From Kaistella montana (GTDB lineage Bacteria > Bacteroidota > Bacteroidia > Flavobacteriales > Weeksellaceae): DNA of 64,000 bases. The DNA lies in assembly GCF_024436175.1 (NCBI RefSeq), contig NZ_JANFQP010000001.1, positions 1,280,291-1,344,290 on the forward strand. Reading direction: 5' to 3'. How positions within the stretch are numbered: the stretch's first letter is position 1; each line of letters starts with the position of its first letter. This document shows, piece after piece, positions 50,002 through 59,192 of the stretch. The notes below the pieces were generated by a model, which had not been told where the DNA came from, ran no database searches, and was given only the letters and a program-made list of their open reading frames with translations. The position numbers were made by a program, and so were the translations under genes.

Positions 50002-52143
50002 TTATTTCTTTAAATATTCATCAAAATAATCGGTTACTTTTTGCATCAAATGAACTCGATCTTTCCCTAAAACATTGTGTTCATGTCCAGGATAAACGAA
50101 ATAATCGAGCTGAACGCCATTGTCAACAGCGGATTTCAGGAACTTCACCGAATGTTGCCAAACCACCACATTATCTTGCGCGCCGTGGATCATTAAAAGT
50201 TTGCCTTTCAAATTCTGAACTTTATCCAAAAGATTGGCTTGTTTGTAACCTTCCGGATTATTCTGTGGCGAATCCATATATCTTTCAGTATACATAATTT
50301 CATACATTTTCCAGTCGATTACCGGTCCGCCCGCAACTCCAACTTTGAAAACATCCGGATATTTCAACATAAAACTCGTCGTCATAAAACCACCGAAACT
50401 CCAACCATGAATACCCAGTTTATCGGCATTTACATAAGGTAAAGATTTCAAATATTCCACTCCTTTCAGTTGATCTTTCATCTCCACTTCACCTAAATGA
50501 CGGAAAACGGCTTGCTCAAATTTCAACCCACGATTGGAAGAACCGCGACCATCCATGGTGAAAATTACATATCCTTTTTGCGCCATAAATTCATACCAAA
50601 GATTCCCTGAAGCCGGAAAACTATTGGTCACCAACTGCAAATGTGGCCCGTTGTAAAGGTAAACGATCGTCGGATATTTTTTGTTGGGATCGAAATCGGT
50701 TGGTAGAATAATTTTTCCGTAAAGTGGCGTTCCGTCGTCGGCTTTTAAGGTCACATTCTTGATTTCCGGTCTCTGGTAATTTTTCAAAGAATTCTCGGAA
50801 GTCAGGATATTTTTAGATTTCGCGGTGTTCGTGTTGATTAAATTTACAACTCTTGGTGAATTTGCATTGCTGAAAGAATCATAAAGCCAAGAACCATCTT
50901 TGCTGAGAATTCCGGCGTGCATTCCGGCAGAATTATCTAATTTTTGGGTTCGGAAATTGCTCCAATTGATCTTGTAAAGATGTCTTTCCAATGGAGATTC
51001 TTGGGTTGAAGTATAATAAATTTCTTTCTTTTTTTCATTAAAACCCAAAATATCCGTCACCAGCCAATCGCCTTTGGTCAATTGCGCCACCAAACCTTTT
51101 TCCAAATTATAATGGAAAAGATGGTTGTAACCGGTGCGTTGACTTTGCCAAATAAAATCGGTTTTAGAATTCGGGAAGAACAACAATGGGTGTTGCGGTT
51201 CCACATAAATCTCAGATTTTTCCTCGAAAATCGTTTTCATTAAATCTCCTGAATCAGTACTATATTGATTCATTTTCAAATCGTTCTGATCACGATTGAG
51301 AATGCCCACAAAAATAGATTTCGAATCGGGATTCCATGTAATTGCGGTCAAATATTGTTCTGCATCACCATCAACTTTCAAGAAGTTGGTTTTTCCGGTT
51401 TTGATATCAAAAATCCCCAAAGTTACATGATGAGAAGGCGTTCCCGCCATTGGATATTTGATGTTTTTATTCACGGCAGGAGTTACGCTCCAATCGATAA
51501 TTGGATAAGAAGTTACCATCGATTGATCCATTCGGTAAAAAGCAATTTTGGAATTGTCCGGCGAAACGAAAATGCCTTTTTCTATTCCAAATTCACGTTG
51601 ATGAACGGCTTGTCCGTTGACGATATCTTCATTTTCATCCTTGGTAATCGCGGTGGTTTTTCCGTTTAAATTTAAATAAAGATTATTTTTAATAGTATAA
51701 ACAAAACCTTGGTTGTTACCTAATAATTCTACATTTTCGGCCGACTGATCCAAAGTTATCCAGTCTTTTACTTTCCATTCTTTTCCGTTGCGTTCTACCC
51801 AAAAATATTTTGAATTTTGGGTGAAATATCCTTTATCATTATTAATAAAAGTAATTCTTGGAAAAGATTTCAGTTGAAGATCCGGCGCAAGATTTTTATT
51901 GAGTTGATAGAGCGAAACCAGCGTATCCTGCTTCATCCCTGCAACTTCAGTTACCAAATATGCATTTTTGGTTGATTGATAAAAGGCCTTGTTATCATCA
52001 CTCCACGAGAATTGGGAAATATTTTTTACCGCCAGATTGCTTCTCAATCCGTTTACTGCTTCTGCGATGGTGAATTTCTGGTTTTGTGCAAAGAAAGAAC
52101 TTCCCGCAACGAGGAACAATAAAGAAAATTTTGAAAATTTCAT
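50002..52143 (-). CDS. S9-family prolyl dipeptidyl peptidase (DPP-IV type), secreted
   Basis: This 713-residue serine peptidase has a signal peptide (about 1-19, FFAQ). The N-terminal beta-propeller (about 40-460) carries a DPP-IV-like VHQREFGIEKGIF region, where the E residues may anchor the substrate N-terminus. The alpha/beta-hydrolase domain has S582 (GWSFGGFM), D657 (GAQDNVV) and H687/H689 (GHEHNVL). Removes X-Pro dipeptides from peptides in the periplasm. Full length. Confidence 0.92.
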   Translation of the reverse strand: MKFSKFSLLFLVAGSSFFAQNQKFTIAEAVNGLRSNLAVKNISQFSWSDDNKAFYQSTKNAYLVTEVAGMKQDTLVSLYQLNKNLAPDLQLKSFPRITFINNDKGYFTQNSKYFWVERNGKEWKVKDWITLDQSAENVELLGNNQGFVYTIKNNLYLNLNGKTTAITKDENEDIVNGQAVHQREFGIEKGIFVSPDNSKIAFYRMDQSMVTSYPIIDWSVTPAVNKNIKYPMAGTPSHHVTLGIFDIKTGKTNFLKVDGDAEQYLTAITWNPDSKSIFVGILNRDQNDLKMNQYSTDSGDLMKTIFEEKSEIYVEPQHPLLFFPNSKTDFIWQSQRTGYNHLFHYNLEKGLVAQLTKGDWLVTDILGFNEKKKEIYYTSTQESPLERHLYKINWSNFRTQKLDNSAGMHAGILSKDGSWLYDSFSNANSPRVVNLINTNTAKSKNILTSENSLKNYQRPEIKNVTLKADDGTPLYGKIILPTDFDPNKKYPTIVYLYNGPHLQLVTNSFPASGNLWYEFMAQKGYVIFTMDGRGSSNRGLKFEQAVFRHLGEVEMKDQLKGVEYLKSLPYVNADKLGIHGWSFGGFMTTSFMLKYPDVFKVGVAGGPVIDWKMYEIMYTERYMDSPQNNPEGYKQANLLDKVQNLKGKLLMIHGAQDNVVVWQHSVKFLKSAVDNGVQLDYFVYPGHEHNVLGKDRVHLMQKVTDYFDEYLKK

Positions 52144-52217
52144 TTCTTAAAAATTAGATGGCTAAAAGTAAGAAATAAAAACGAGTTGTTAAAAAAACGT
52201 TAAGGTGTTTTGTAGTA

Positions 52218-52913
52218 TCAATAGATAATTCCGGCAAAAGGATCATTTTGTGTTTTAGGCTTGTTCCAATGGTATTGATGCGTCCAATAAGCCAATTTCA
52301 TAGAAAGAATTCCCAAACCCGCACCGAAAAGCACATCTGAAACATAGTGTTTATTGTTCATCATTCGCATCACTCCAATTCCTGTGGCAACACTGTACGA
52401 AACATACGGAACCCATTTGTATTGCTCACCGTATTCTATTGAAAGCATCGTAGCGCCCGCAAAAACATTAGCAGTATGACCCGATGGAAATGAATATGCG
52501 GTTCCGTCGGGGCGAGTTTGATTTAAAGTTTTCTTTAGAAGATAAACCACTCCAAGGTTGAAAATTTGGCCTTTTAGTAATATTGCGGTTCTGTTTTTCC
52601 AGTCGGTTCGAGGTTTCATTCCGGCCCATTCGAAACCGTAGATCGCAACAAAGGGAGCAAATTGTGCATAATCATCAAAATGATTGCTAAAACCAAAAAG
52701 ATGCTCGTTTCTTTCCTCCACGATTTCATTTTTCAGAGATTCGCGCCCATTTCCATTTGTAATGATCCCAGAAAGTATTAATCCTGAGGGAACATAAAGC
52801 TTTTTATACTTAAAGTCGAATTTTTTATAATCAACTGAAATACTGTCTTTTTGCTGCGAAAAGCTCAGAAAGAAAAAATTAAAAACGAACAATAATAAAA
52901 CCAATTTTCTCAT
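52218..52913 (-). CDS. PAP2-family phosphatase (membrane)
   Basis: This 231-residue protein has a signal peptide or N-terminal TM (MRKLVLLLFVFNFFF) and several membrane helices. The three PAP2 motifs are visible: KKTLNQTRPDG (K-x6-RP), SFPSGHTANVF (PSGH), and GVMRMMNNKHYVSDVLFGA (R-x5-H-x3-D). Enzymes of this family remove phosphate from undecaprenyl-PP or phosphatidate. Which one is unclear. Confidence 0.9.
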   Translation of the reverse strand: MRKLVLLLFVFNFFFLSFSQQKDSISVDYKKFDFKYKKLYVPSGLILSGIITNGNGRESLKNEIVEERNEHLFGFSNHFDDYAQFAPFVAIYGFEWAGMKPRTDWKNRTAILLKGQIFNLGVVYLLKKTLNQTRPDGTAYSFPSGHTANVFAGATMLSIEYGEQYKWVPYVSYSVATGIGVMRMMNNKHYVSDVLFGAGLGILSMKLAYWTHQYHWNKPKTQNDPFAGIIY

Positions 52914-53067
52914 AGCGCCATTTTAAGTCAAATCTAAGAAAAAGAACTCCATTCAGTGTTAAAGAATATTAATTTTCTATGGGAATCCTTTTTAATTAAT
53001 AATTTTAATAACTCAAAATAAAATCATTTCTTAACCTACATCAATGGAGTGAGTATGGAAGTAGAAG

Positions 53068-53075
53068 TATCTTTG
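53068..53075 (+). promoter_or_regulatory. Putative -7 box TATCTTTG(C) for the YceI gene
   Basis: A perfect TAnnTTTGC match 39 bases before the ATG at 53115. Confidence 0.55.
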
Positions 53076-53114
53076 CATCAAGAAATTTAAAAATTAATTA
53101 AAAAAAATAAAATA

Positions 53115-53624
53115 ATGGCAACAAAATGGAATTTAGACCCAACTCATAGTGAAATTACTTTCAAAGTAAGACACATGATGATTTCTAACGTAAAAGGATC
53201 TTTCACTAATTTCTCTTCAGAATTGGAAAGCGAAGATGATACTTTTAAAAACGTAACTGCAAAAGCTACCATTCAAACAGATTCTGTAAACACTAACAAT
53301 ACCGATCGTGATAACCACTTGAAAAGTGAAGAATTCTTCAACGCGGCTACACATCCTGTGATTACTTTTGAATCTAATTCTTTAAACAACGAAATCACTG
53401 GTAACTTAACCGTGAATGGTGTTACAAAACCGATTACTTTAGATGTAGAATTCGGAGGAATCAATGTAGATCCTTGGGGAAATACAAAAGCAGGTTTCTC
53501 TTTCGAAGGAAAAATTAAAAGAAGCGACTTCGGATTGAACTGGAATGCTGCACTAGAAGCAGGTGGCGTAATGGTTTCGGATGACGTAAAAATTGCAGGT
53601 GAACTGCAGTATGTAAAAGCATAA
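53115..53624 (+). CDS. YceI-family protein
   Basis: This 169-residue lipocalin-like beta-barrel protein begins MATKWNLDPTHSEITFKVRHMMISNVKGSFTNF, ending FGLNWNAALEAGGVMVSDDVKIAGELQYVKA, the classic YceI signatures. YceI members bind polyisoprenoids or other lipids and respond to stress. No signal peptide, so this one is a cytosolic form, as frequent in flavobacteria. Strong-looking promoter, then a terminator at 53650. Confidence 0.93.
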   Translation: MATKWNLDPTHSEITFKVRHMMISNVKGSFTNFSSELESEDDTFKNVTAKATIQTDSVNTNNTDRDNHLKSEEFFNAATHPVITFESNSLNNEITGNLTVNGVTKPITLDVEFGGINVDPWGNTKAGFSFEGKIKRSDFGLNWNAALEAGGVMVSDDVKIAGELQYVKA

Positions 53625-53649
53625 ATAATTTCATAGTTTATTTTTTTTT

Positions 53650-53690
53650 CAAAGTTCATCCGGGATTTCCTGTGATGAACTTTGATTTTT
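53650..53690 (+). terminator. Intrinsic terminator after the YceI gene
   Basis: An 11-bp perfect stem CAAAGTTCATC/GATGAACTTTG, 13-base loop, followed by ATTTTTT. Confidence 0.75.
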
Positions 53691-53713
53691 TAAAAATAAA
53701 AACATAAATAAAA

Positions 53714-54541
53714 ATGAATCTCAACGACTTAACCAAAATTTCCGGTCAGTTTCAAAATACCGAAAAAATGCCGGTTCTCTTTCTAGGTCACGGTTCTCCG
53801 ATGAATGCAATTGAAGAAAATCAATTTGTACAAGGTTTCCGGAATATTTCTAAAGAAATTCCAAAACCCAACGCAATTCTTTGTATTTCAGCGCATTGGT
53901 TTACGAACGGAACTTTTGTAACAGCGATGGATATGCCCAAAACCATCCACGATTTTTATGGTTTTTCGAAAGAACTTTTTGAGGTTGATTATCCAGCTCC
54001 TGGAAGTCCAGAACTTGCTCGCGAAACTGCTACACTTCTCCTCCCAGAAACCGTAGAAGAAGATCACAATTGGGGATTGGATCACGGCGCTTGGAGCGTC
54101 ATCAAACATCTTTATCCCAATGCCGAAATTCCGGTAATTCAGTTGAGCATCGATTATACAAAGCCACCTCAATATCATTTTGATCTTGCTAAAAAGCTAC
54201 AAAAATTGCGAGAAAAAGGAATCCTAATCATCGGAAGCGGAAATATCGTTCACAACCTCCGAATGGTGGATTGGAAAAACATCAACACTGTTGGAGCCGG
54301 TTGGGATTGGGCAATTGAAGCCCGCGAAAAAACCAACAATTGGCTTTTGGATGGTAATTTTCAGAATTTAATTGATTACCAACAACAAGGAATCGCGCTG
54401 CAAACTGCGGTACCAACTCCCGATCATTATTTACCTTTGATTTATTCTTTAGGTTTAAAAGAAAATTCAGATTCACTTTCGTTATTCAATGACGAGTTAA
54501 TCGGCGGAAGTTTGAGCATGACCAGTGTGAGAATTGGATAA
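53714..54541 (+). CDS. ygiD: 4,5-DOPA dioxygenase extradiol-like protein
   Basis: This 275-residue class III extradiol dioxygenase of the YgiD/DODA type has LGHGSPMNAIEEN near residue 25 (zinc/iron-ligand His), ISAHWF near residue 59, WGLDHGAWSVIKHLYP near residue 117, IIGSGNIVHNLRMVDW near residue 175, and TPDHYLPLIYSLG near residue 234, which together supply the metal and substrate histidines. In relatives it opens the DOPA ring at 4,5; the substrate here is not known. Confidence 0.92.
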   Translation: MNLNDLTKISGQFQNTEKMPVLFLGHGSPMNAIEENQFVQGFRNISKEIPKPNAILCISAHWFTNGTFVTAMDMPKTIHDFYGFSKELFEVDYPAPGSPELARETATLLLPETVEEDHNWGLDHGAWSVIKHLYPNAEIPVIQLSIDYTKPPQYHFDLAKKLQKLREKGILIIGSGNIVHNLRMVDWKNINTVGAGWDWAIEAREKTNNWLLDGNFQNLIDYQQQGIALQTAVPTPDHYLPLIYSLGLKENSDSLSLFNDELIGGSLSMTSVRIG

Positions 54542-54545
54542 AAAA

Positions 54546-54582
54546 GAAAGAGGTTGCCTTTTCGGGACAGCCTCTTTTTTTT
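54546..54582 (+). terminator. Intrinsic terminator after the DOPA-dioxygenase-like gene
   Basis: An 8-bp stem with one wobble pair AGAGGTTG/CAGCCTCT, extended by CC/GG, then eight T residues. Partly overlaps the end of the convergent gene at 54581. Confidence 0.65.
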
Positions 54583-55189
54583 AGAAAAAATACCAAAAAT
54601 TGGAATGATAAGATTTCGAAATCTTCTTGGTGCAGCCATTTAAACTCACCTGGAGTTCCATTTGATCAATCACATGATCATTGGTTACCTCAAATTCTCC
54701 TTTTTGATTGGATGATGTCTTTTTCGTTCCGTCGCGGTAAGTGGCGGTCCAGAGATAAGAGTAATTTTTCTCGGTAGTTTCTGCCTCGAAAACTACTTTC
54801 TTTTCTCCACTTCTTTTTTCATTAAAAACCTGCAGCAGAATATCACATTTGTCGGGCTCGCCGGCTTTGAGATTTGTTGTTGGCTCAATGATTTTAATTT
54901 GTTTGCTGCATTTCAATCGATTATTTTTTGAATTAATTTCTACCGAAAAAACAGCATCACCGGGAACCGAGCCTTTCAATTTAACTTCATTTTTGTTCGT
55001 ATCTCCTTCAAAAATAATTTTCTGATCAAGATAAATCCACTGATAACAATCAGCGCAAACATCTCCTAGATTTGAAACTTTATAAATCTGCTTTTCACCG
55101 ACTTCAATGATATCAGCACCGATGATGGTACACTGCGAAAACAAAATACTGAAATTCAGTATCGCTAAAGAAAGTAAAATTTTTTTCAT
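54581..55189 (-). CDS. Secreted protein of unknown function
   Basis: This 202-residue protein has a signal peptide (about 1-19, MKKILLSLAILNFSILFSQ). It has seven cysteines in the mature part (CTIIG, VCADCYQW, LKCSKQ, KCDILL, NGCTKK), most likely forming disulfides. Two Ig/PKD-like segments are suggested (GEKQIYKVSN... YQWIYLDQKIIFEGDTNKN and KVVFEAETTEKNYSYLWTATYRDG). No domain recognised with certainty. It follows the acyl-CoA carboxylase gene by 19 bases on the same strand. Confidence 0.65.
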   Translation of the reverse strand: MKKILLSLAILNFSILFSQCTIIGADIIEVGEKQIYKVSNLGDVCADCYQWIYLDQKIIFEGDTNKNEVKLKGSVPGDAVFSVEINSKNNRLKCSKQIKIIEPTTNLKAGEPDKCDILLQVFNEKRSGEKKVVFEAETTEKNYSYLWTATYRDGTKKTSSNQKGEFEVTNDHVIDQMELQVSLNGCTKKISKSYHSNFWYFF

Positions 55190-55208
55190 CGTTTTGTGTT
55201 TTTAATTG

Positions 55209-56837
55209 TTAAACCTGAATAACTCCCAGATTGAATTTTTCGGTAATCGGAGCGTGGTTTGCGGCTTCAATTCCCATAGAAATCCATTTTCTTGTATCAA
55301 CCGGATCGATAATCGCGTCGGTCCACAACCTTGCTGCTGCATAAGTTGGCTCGGTTTGCTTTTGATATTTTTTCGCAATAGAATCCAAAATTTCCTGATG
55401 TTCGGTTTCTGAGATCACTTTGCCTTGTTTTTTTAAGGTTGAAGTTTGTATTTGTGCAAGAACTTTAGCCGCTTGCGCACCGCCCATCACCGCGAGTTCC
55501 GCCCATGGCCAAGCTACAATTAATCTCGGATCATAAGCTTTTCCGCACATTGCGTAATTTCCTGCGCCGTAAGAATTTCCGGTAATTACCGTGAATTTTG
55601 GAACAACAGAATTGGAAACTGCATTCACCATTTTCGCTCCATCTTTAATGATTCCGCCGTGTTCAGATTTCGATCCCACCATAAAACCAGTCACATCTTG
55701 CAAGAAAATTAAAGGGATTTTTCTTTGGTTACAGTTCGCAATAAATCTTGTTGCTTTATCCGCAGAATCCGAATAAATAACGCCGCCAAACTGCATTTCA
55801 CCTTTTCCGTTTTTTACCAATTTTCTTTGGTTTGCAACAATTCCTACACTCCAACCATCAATTCTTGCGGTTGCACAAATAATCGATTTGCCGTAATCGC
55901 CTTTGTATTCTTCAAATTCGGAGTTATCAACCAAACATTTAATGATGTTAAAAGTATCATATTGATCAGCTCGTGAAACCGGCATGTGACCGAAAATGTC
56001 TTCAATTTTCTCTTTCGGAGGTGCACTTTCGATTCGATCGAATCCTGCTTTTTCGTAATCTCCAATCGATTTCATGATATTTTTAATTCTATCGAGTGCA
56101 TCTTTATCATCTTTCGCCTTATAATCGGTAACGCCCGAAATTTCGCAATGAGTTGTTGCTCCGCCCAAAGTTTCATTATCAACGGTTTCCCCAATTGCAG
56201 CTTTCACCAAGTAACTTCCCGCCAAAAATATAGATCCGGTTTTGTCCACAATCATCGCTTCATCACTCATAATCGGAAGATATGCGCCACCGGCAACACA
56301 ACTTCCCATCACCGCAGAAATCTGGATAATTCCCATTGCACTCATTTTGGCATTATTTCGGAAAATTCTCCCAAAATGTTCCTTATCCGGGAAAATTTCA
56401 TCTTGCATCGGCAGGAAAACTCCGGCAGAATCCACAAGATAAATGATCGGTAGTTTATTTTCCATCGAAATTTCCTGAGCTCTGAGGTTTTTCTTGGCTG
56501 TAATTGGAAACCACGCACCGGCTTTCACCGAAGCATCATTGGCAACCACCAAACATTGTTTTCCGGAAATATATCCCATCACCACTACCACGCCTCCACT
56601 TGGACAACCACCTTGTTCTTGGTACATTTCAAAACCTGCAAAACCACCAATTTCAATAGATTCAGAATTTTTGTCGAGCAAATATTCAATTCTTTCTCGG
56701 GCAGTTAATTTTCCTTCTTCTCTTTGTTTTTGCAAACGTTTTTCACCACCGCCTTTCTTTATTTCCGCGAACAAACGGTTGATTTCAGCGAGTTTTAATT
56801 TATTTTGGTCTTCTCTTTTATTAAATTCGATATCCAT
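55209..56837 (-). CDS. Acyl-CoA carboxylase beta subunit (methylcrotonyl-CoA carboxylase-like carboxyltransferase)
   Basis: This 542-residue carboxyltransferase has both crotonase-fold halves, with the oxyanion holes VMGSCVAGGAYLPIMSDE and GNSYGAGNYAMCGKAYDPR. The pattern GGVVVVMGYISGKQCLVVANDASVKAGAWFPITAKKNLRAQEIS resembles the beta chain of 3-methylcrotonyl-CoA carboxylase more than propionyl-CoA carboxylase. The biotin-carrying alpha chain is not next to it. It would take part in leucine or odd-chain acid breakdown. Substrate assignment is provisional. Confidence 0.88.
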   Translation of the reverse strand: MDIEFNKREDQNKLKLAEINRLFAEIKKGGGEKRLQKQREEGKLTARERIEYLLDKNSESIEIGGFAGFEMYQEQGGCPSGGVVVVMGYISGKQCLVVANDASVKAGAWFPITAKKNLRAQEISMENKLPIIYLVDSAGVFLPMQDEIFPDKEHFGRIFRNNAKMSAMGIIQISAVMGSCVAGGAYLPIMSDEAMIVDKTGSIFLAGSYLVKAAIGETVDNETLGGATTHCEISGVTDYKAKDDKDALDRIKNIMKSIGDYEKAGFDRIESAPPKEKIEDIFGHMPVSRADQYDTFNIIKCLVDNSEFEEYKGDYGKSIICATARIDGWSVGIVANQRKLVKNGKGEMQFGGVIYSDSADKATRFIANCNQRKIPLIFLQDVTGFMVGSKSEHGGIIKDGAKMVNAVSNSVVPKFTVITGNSYGAGNYAMCGKAYDPRLIVAWPWAELAVMGGAQAAKVLAQIQTSTLKKQGKVISETEHQEILDSIAKKYQKQTEPTYAAARLWTDAIIDPVDTRKWISMGIEAANHAPITEKFNLGVIQV

Positions 56838-57078
56838 TGTTGAAAAAAATTTGTCTAAAGATAAGTTTTTTGAGGATACTTTCTTGTAGAATAGTTTTGA
56901 ATTTTAACCTATTGTATTTCAAAAATTTAAATAAAAACCTCAATAAAATAAAAAAAATTAATGTAAAATAAATTTCCAGATTTTCCGTTAATAAAACTGA
57001 AATCCTAAAATAGTTCCTCGGTTTTGTTTTGAGCAAACCGGTTCCTAGTTTATTTTTTTAATAGTTTATTATTTGAAG

Positions 57079-57112
57079 ACCCCAAAAGTTGCAAAGATTT
57101 TTGGGGTTTTTT
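57079..57112 (+). terminator. Unassigned terminator-like hairpin, plus strand
   Basis: A 9-bp perfect stem ACCCCAAAA/TTTTGGGGT with an 11-base loop and a run of six T residues. No plus-strand gene lies upstream, since the neighbour is transcribed away. Confidence 0.6.
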
Positions 57113-57140
57113 ATGTAATAATCAGGAATTAAAGCCATAA

Positions 57141-57174
57141 TTTGGCTATAATTTAAAACGGAATTGTAGATTTG
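57141..57174 (+). promoter_or_regulatory. Promoter for the EamA transporter gene
   Basis: TTTG at 57141-57144, a 22-base spacer, and TAGATTTGC at 57167-57175. The GTG start at 57198 follows after 22 bases. Confidence 0.6.
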
Positions 57175-57197
57175 CATGAAATAAAATCTAAAAATCT

Positions 57198-58085
57198 GTG
57201 TTCAAAAATTCTGCGCTATTTCGTTTACATCTTATTGTTTTTTTGTGGGGATTCACCGCCATTTTAGGAAAACTCATTCATGCAAATGCTCATATTTTGG
57301 TTTTCTATAGGATGTTTTTTGCAGCGTTTTTTTTGTACATTTTCATTCGTTTTGTTAAAAAAGATCGTTTAAAGGTTTCCAAAAAGCTATTCTTACAATT
57401 GGCTGCAATTGGAGGTTTCATGGCGTTTCACTGGTTGTGTTTTTTCTATTCCATCAAGGTTTCCAATGTGGCGATTGCACTAAGTTGTCTGTCGCTTTCT
57501 ACCTTGTTTGCTGCGATTTTGGAACCCATAATTTTCCGGCGAAAAATTGACATTTCCGAAGTCATCATGGGAATCGTGATCGTGATTTGTATGGGCCTTA
57601 TTTTCAAAACAGAGTTTCACTACAAACAAGGAATCTTTTTTGGCGTATTGACAGCACTTTTCGGAACTATTTTTTCTGTTTACAACGGAAAAATTTATGG
57701 AAAAACGAGTCCCGGAAATATCATTTTTTACGAAATATTCTCAGGATTTCTGATTCTTTCTGTATTTTATCTTTTTACGGGCCAACTTTCTCAACTTAAT
57801 GAAATAAGTTACCGCGATTTAGCGTTAATCATATTATTGGCAAGTCTTTTTACGGCATTCCCGATGTTGGAATCGGTGAAACTGATGAAATACATTTCTC
57901 CTTTCACCCTCATTCTTACAGTAAATTTGGAGCCGGTGTACGGAATTATCCTTGCATTTTTTATCTTTGGAGAATCCGAAAAAATGAGCCCTATATTTTA
58001 CGTCGCTTCTGCGGTAATGATTTTGGCCATTGTTGCAAATGGAGTGATCAAAGCAAGAAGAGCCACTAAAAAAATAGAAATTTGA
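57198..58085 (+). CDS. EamA/DMT-family transporter
   Basis: This 295-residue membrane protein starts at GTG 57198 and has ten hydrophobic helices arranged as two EamA repeats (first: FLWGFTAILGKLIHANAHILVFYRMFFAA; second: NIIFYEIFSGFLILSVFYLF, MLESVKLMKYISPFTLIL, EPVYGIILAFFIFGE). These are drug/metabolite exporters with unknown substrate. Its stop overlaps the next start by one base (TGATG). Confidence 0.88.
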   Translation: MFKNSALFRLHLIVFLWGFTAILGKLIHANAHILVFYRMFFAAFFLYIFIRFVKKDRLKVSKKLFLQLAAIGGFMAFHWLCFFYSIKVSNVAIALSCLSLSTLFAAILEPIIFRRKIDISEVIMGIVIVICMGLIFKTEFHYKQGIFFGVLTALFGTIFSVYNGKIYGKTSPGNIIFYEIFSGFLILSVFYLFTGQLSQLNEISYRDLALIILLASLFTAFPMLESVKLMKYISPFTLILTVNLEPVYGIILAFFIFGESEKMSPIFYVASAVMILAIVANGVIKARRATKKIEI

Positions 58086-59167
58086 TGAAAAAAATACTCT
58101 TTTCCCTTTTTATTTTTTACGGAATATTTTCCGATGCGCAAATCATCAGAAAATATTCTAATGAATTTCTCAATATCGGAGCCGGCGCGAGGGGCCTTGC
58201 AATGGGCGGTGCAGTAATTGCCAATCAAAACGATGTCTATTCGCCGATGTGGAATCCGGCTGGATTAATCGGAATCGAAAGAGATTGGCAAGGCGCAGCG
58301 ATGCACGCTGAATATTTCGAATCGATCGCGAAATATGATTATCTTGCTTATGCAAAACCTTTAGATAATAACGGTGGTGTTTTTGCCATTTCCGTGGTTC
58401 GACTTGGTGTTGATAATATTTTGAACACTACCCAAATGATTGATTCTGAAGGAAATATTGATTACGATAAAATCACCAGTTTTTCCCAATCGGATTATGC
58501 AGCTTTGCTTTCATACGCTTTCAGACCTGGTGGAAACCAAAAATTATCAATGGGTGTGAATGCAAAATTAGTTTACAGAAATGTAGGAAAATTTGCAAGC
58601 GGTTATGGTTTCGGATTCGATTTAGGATTACTTTATAACGACGATTCTGGCTGGAATTACGGAGCGATGTTGCGTGATGCAACTACTACAGTGAATTTCT
58701 GGACGGTGAACCAAAAAGAGCTTTCAGCGGTGGTAAATGGTGAAGAATTCAACCCTGCTCCAAAAGATAAAATGGAAATCACCATGCCAAAACTAAATTT
58801 GGGGATGAGTAGAAATTTCGAAATCAATCGAGATTTGGAACTGCAACCTGAAGCTGGACTGAACATCGATTTCGCTAAAACTGCAGCCTTAATTTCTACA
58901 GATTTCGCGAGTATAACGCCTTACGCTGGAGCTGAACTGAAATTTCAGGATATGATTTTTGTGCGTTTAGGGGTAAATCGTTTTCAAACCATCACCGATA
59001 TCGAAGATCTAAAAAGGAAAGTTTCTTTTCAACCAAGCGGCGGAATCGGGATTAAATATCAAGGTTTAACTTTGGATTACGCGATTACCAATTCCGGAAT
59101 CGGAGGTTCGAATTTTTTCTCCAATTTCTTTTCCCTAAAATTAGATATGGGAGATTTCAGGAATTAA
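58085..59167 (+). CDS. PorV/PorQ-family outer-membrane barrel protein
   Basis: The protein has 360 residues from the ATG at 58085. Signal peptide about 1-19 (FSDAQ). The body begins NEFLNIGAGARGLAMGGAVIANQNDVYSPMWNPAGL, the hallmark of the PorV/PorQ (UPF0164, FadL-like) family, followed by alternating barrel strands to a C-terminal FRN. PorV helps transfer type IX secretion cargo across the outer membrane; PorQ and others are less known. This one is paired with a transporter gene and a secreted protein gene, not with other T9SS genes, so which paralogue it is remains open. Confidence 0.85.
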   Translation: MKKILFSLFIFYGIFSDAQIIRKYSNEFLNIGAGARGLAMGGAVIANQNDVYSPMWNPAGLIGIERDWQGAAMHAEYFESIAKYDYLAYAKPLDNNGGVFAISVVRLGVDNILNTTQMIDSEGNIDYDKITSFSQSDYAALLSYAFRPGGNQKLSMGVNAKLVYRNVGKFASGYGFGFDLGLLYNDDSGWNYGAMLRDATTTVNFWTVNQKELSAVVNGEEFNPAPKDKMEITMPKLNLGMSRNFEINRDLELQPEAGLNIDFAKTAALISTDFASITPYAGAELKFQDMIFVRLGVNRFQTITDIEDLKRKVSFQPSGGIGIKYQGLTLDYAITNSGIGGSNFFSNFFSLKLDMGDFRN

Positions 59168-59192
59168 TCTATCTTTAATTAAAATTTTATTC

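Larger units (their letters stand above)
56838..57197. other. 360-base divergent intergenic region
   Basis: It holds a plus-strand terminator-like hairpin with no gene before it (57079-57112) and a consensus promoter for the EamA gene (57141-57174). A second weaker stem (CGGTTT/AAACCG, 57018-57039) lies just upstream. No coding frame is supported on either strand. Confidence 0.6.

Noticed and set aside
55986..56453. 155-codon plus-strand ORF opposite the acyl-CoA carboxylase gene
   Set aside because: Antisense to conserved carboxyltransferase motifs, and the sequence has the biased composition of a mirrored frame.
56821..57036. 71-codon minus-strand ORF upstream of the carboxylase gene
   Set aside because: Phe/Leu/Lys/Ile only, in a very AT-rich stretch, and it overlaps the carboxylase start; no support as a gene.
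56838..57112. 6S RNA or other known structured RNA
   Set aside because: I could not form the long bubble-containing hairpin expected for 6S RNA; only two short stems are visible, so I list just the terminator.
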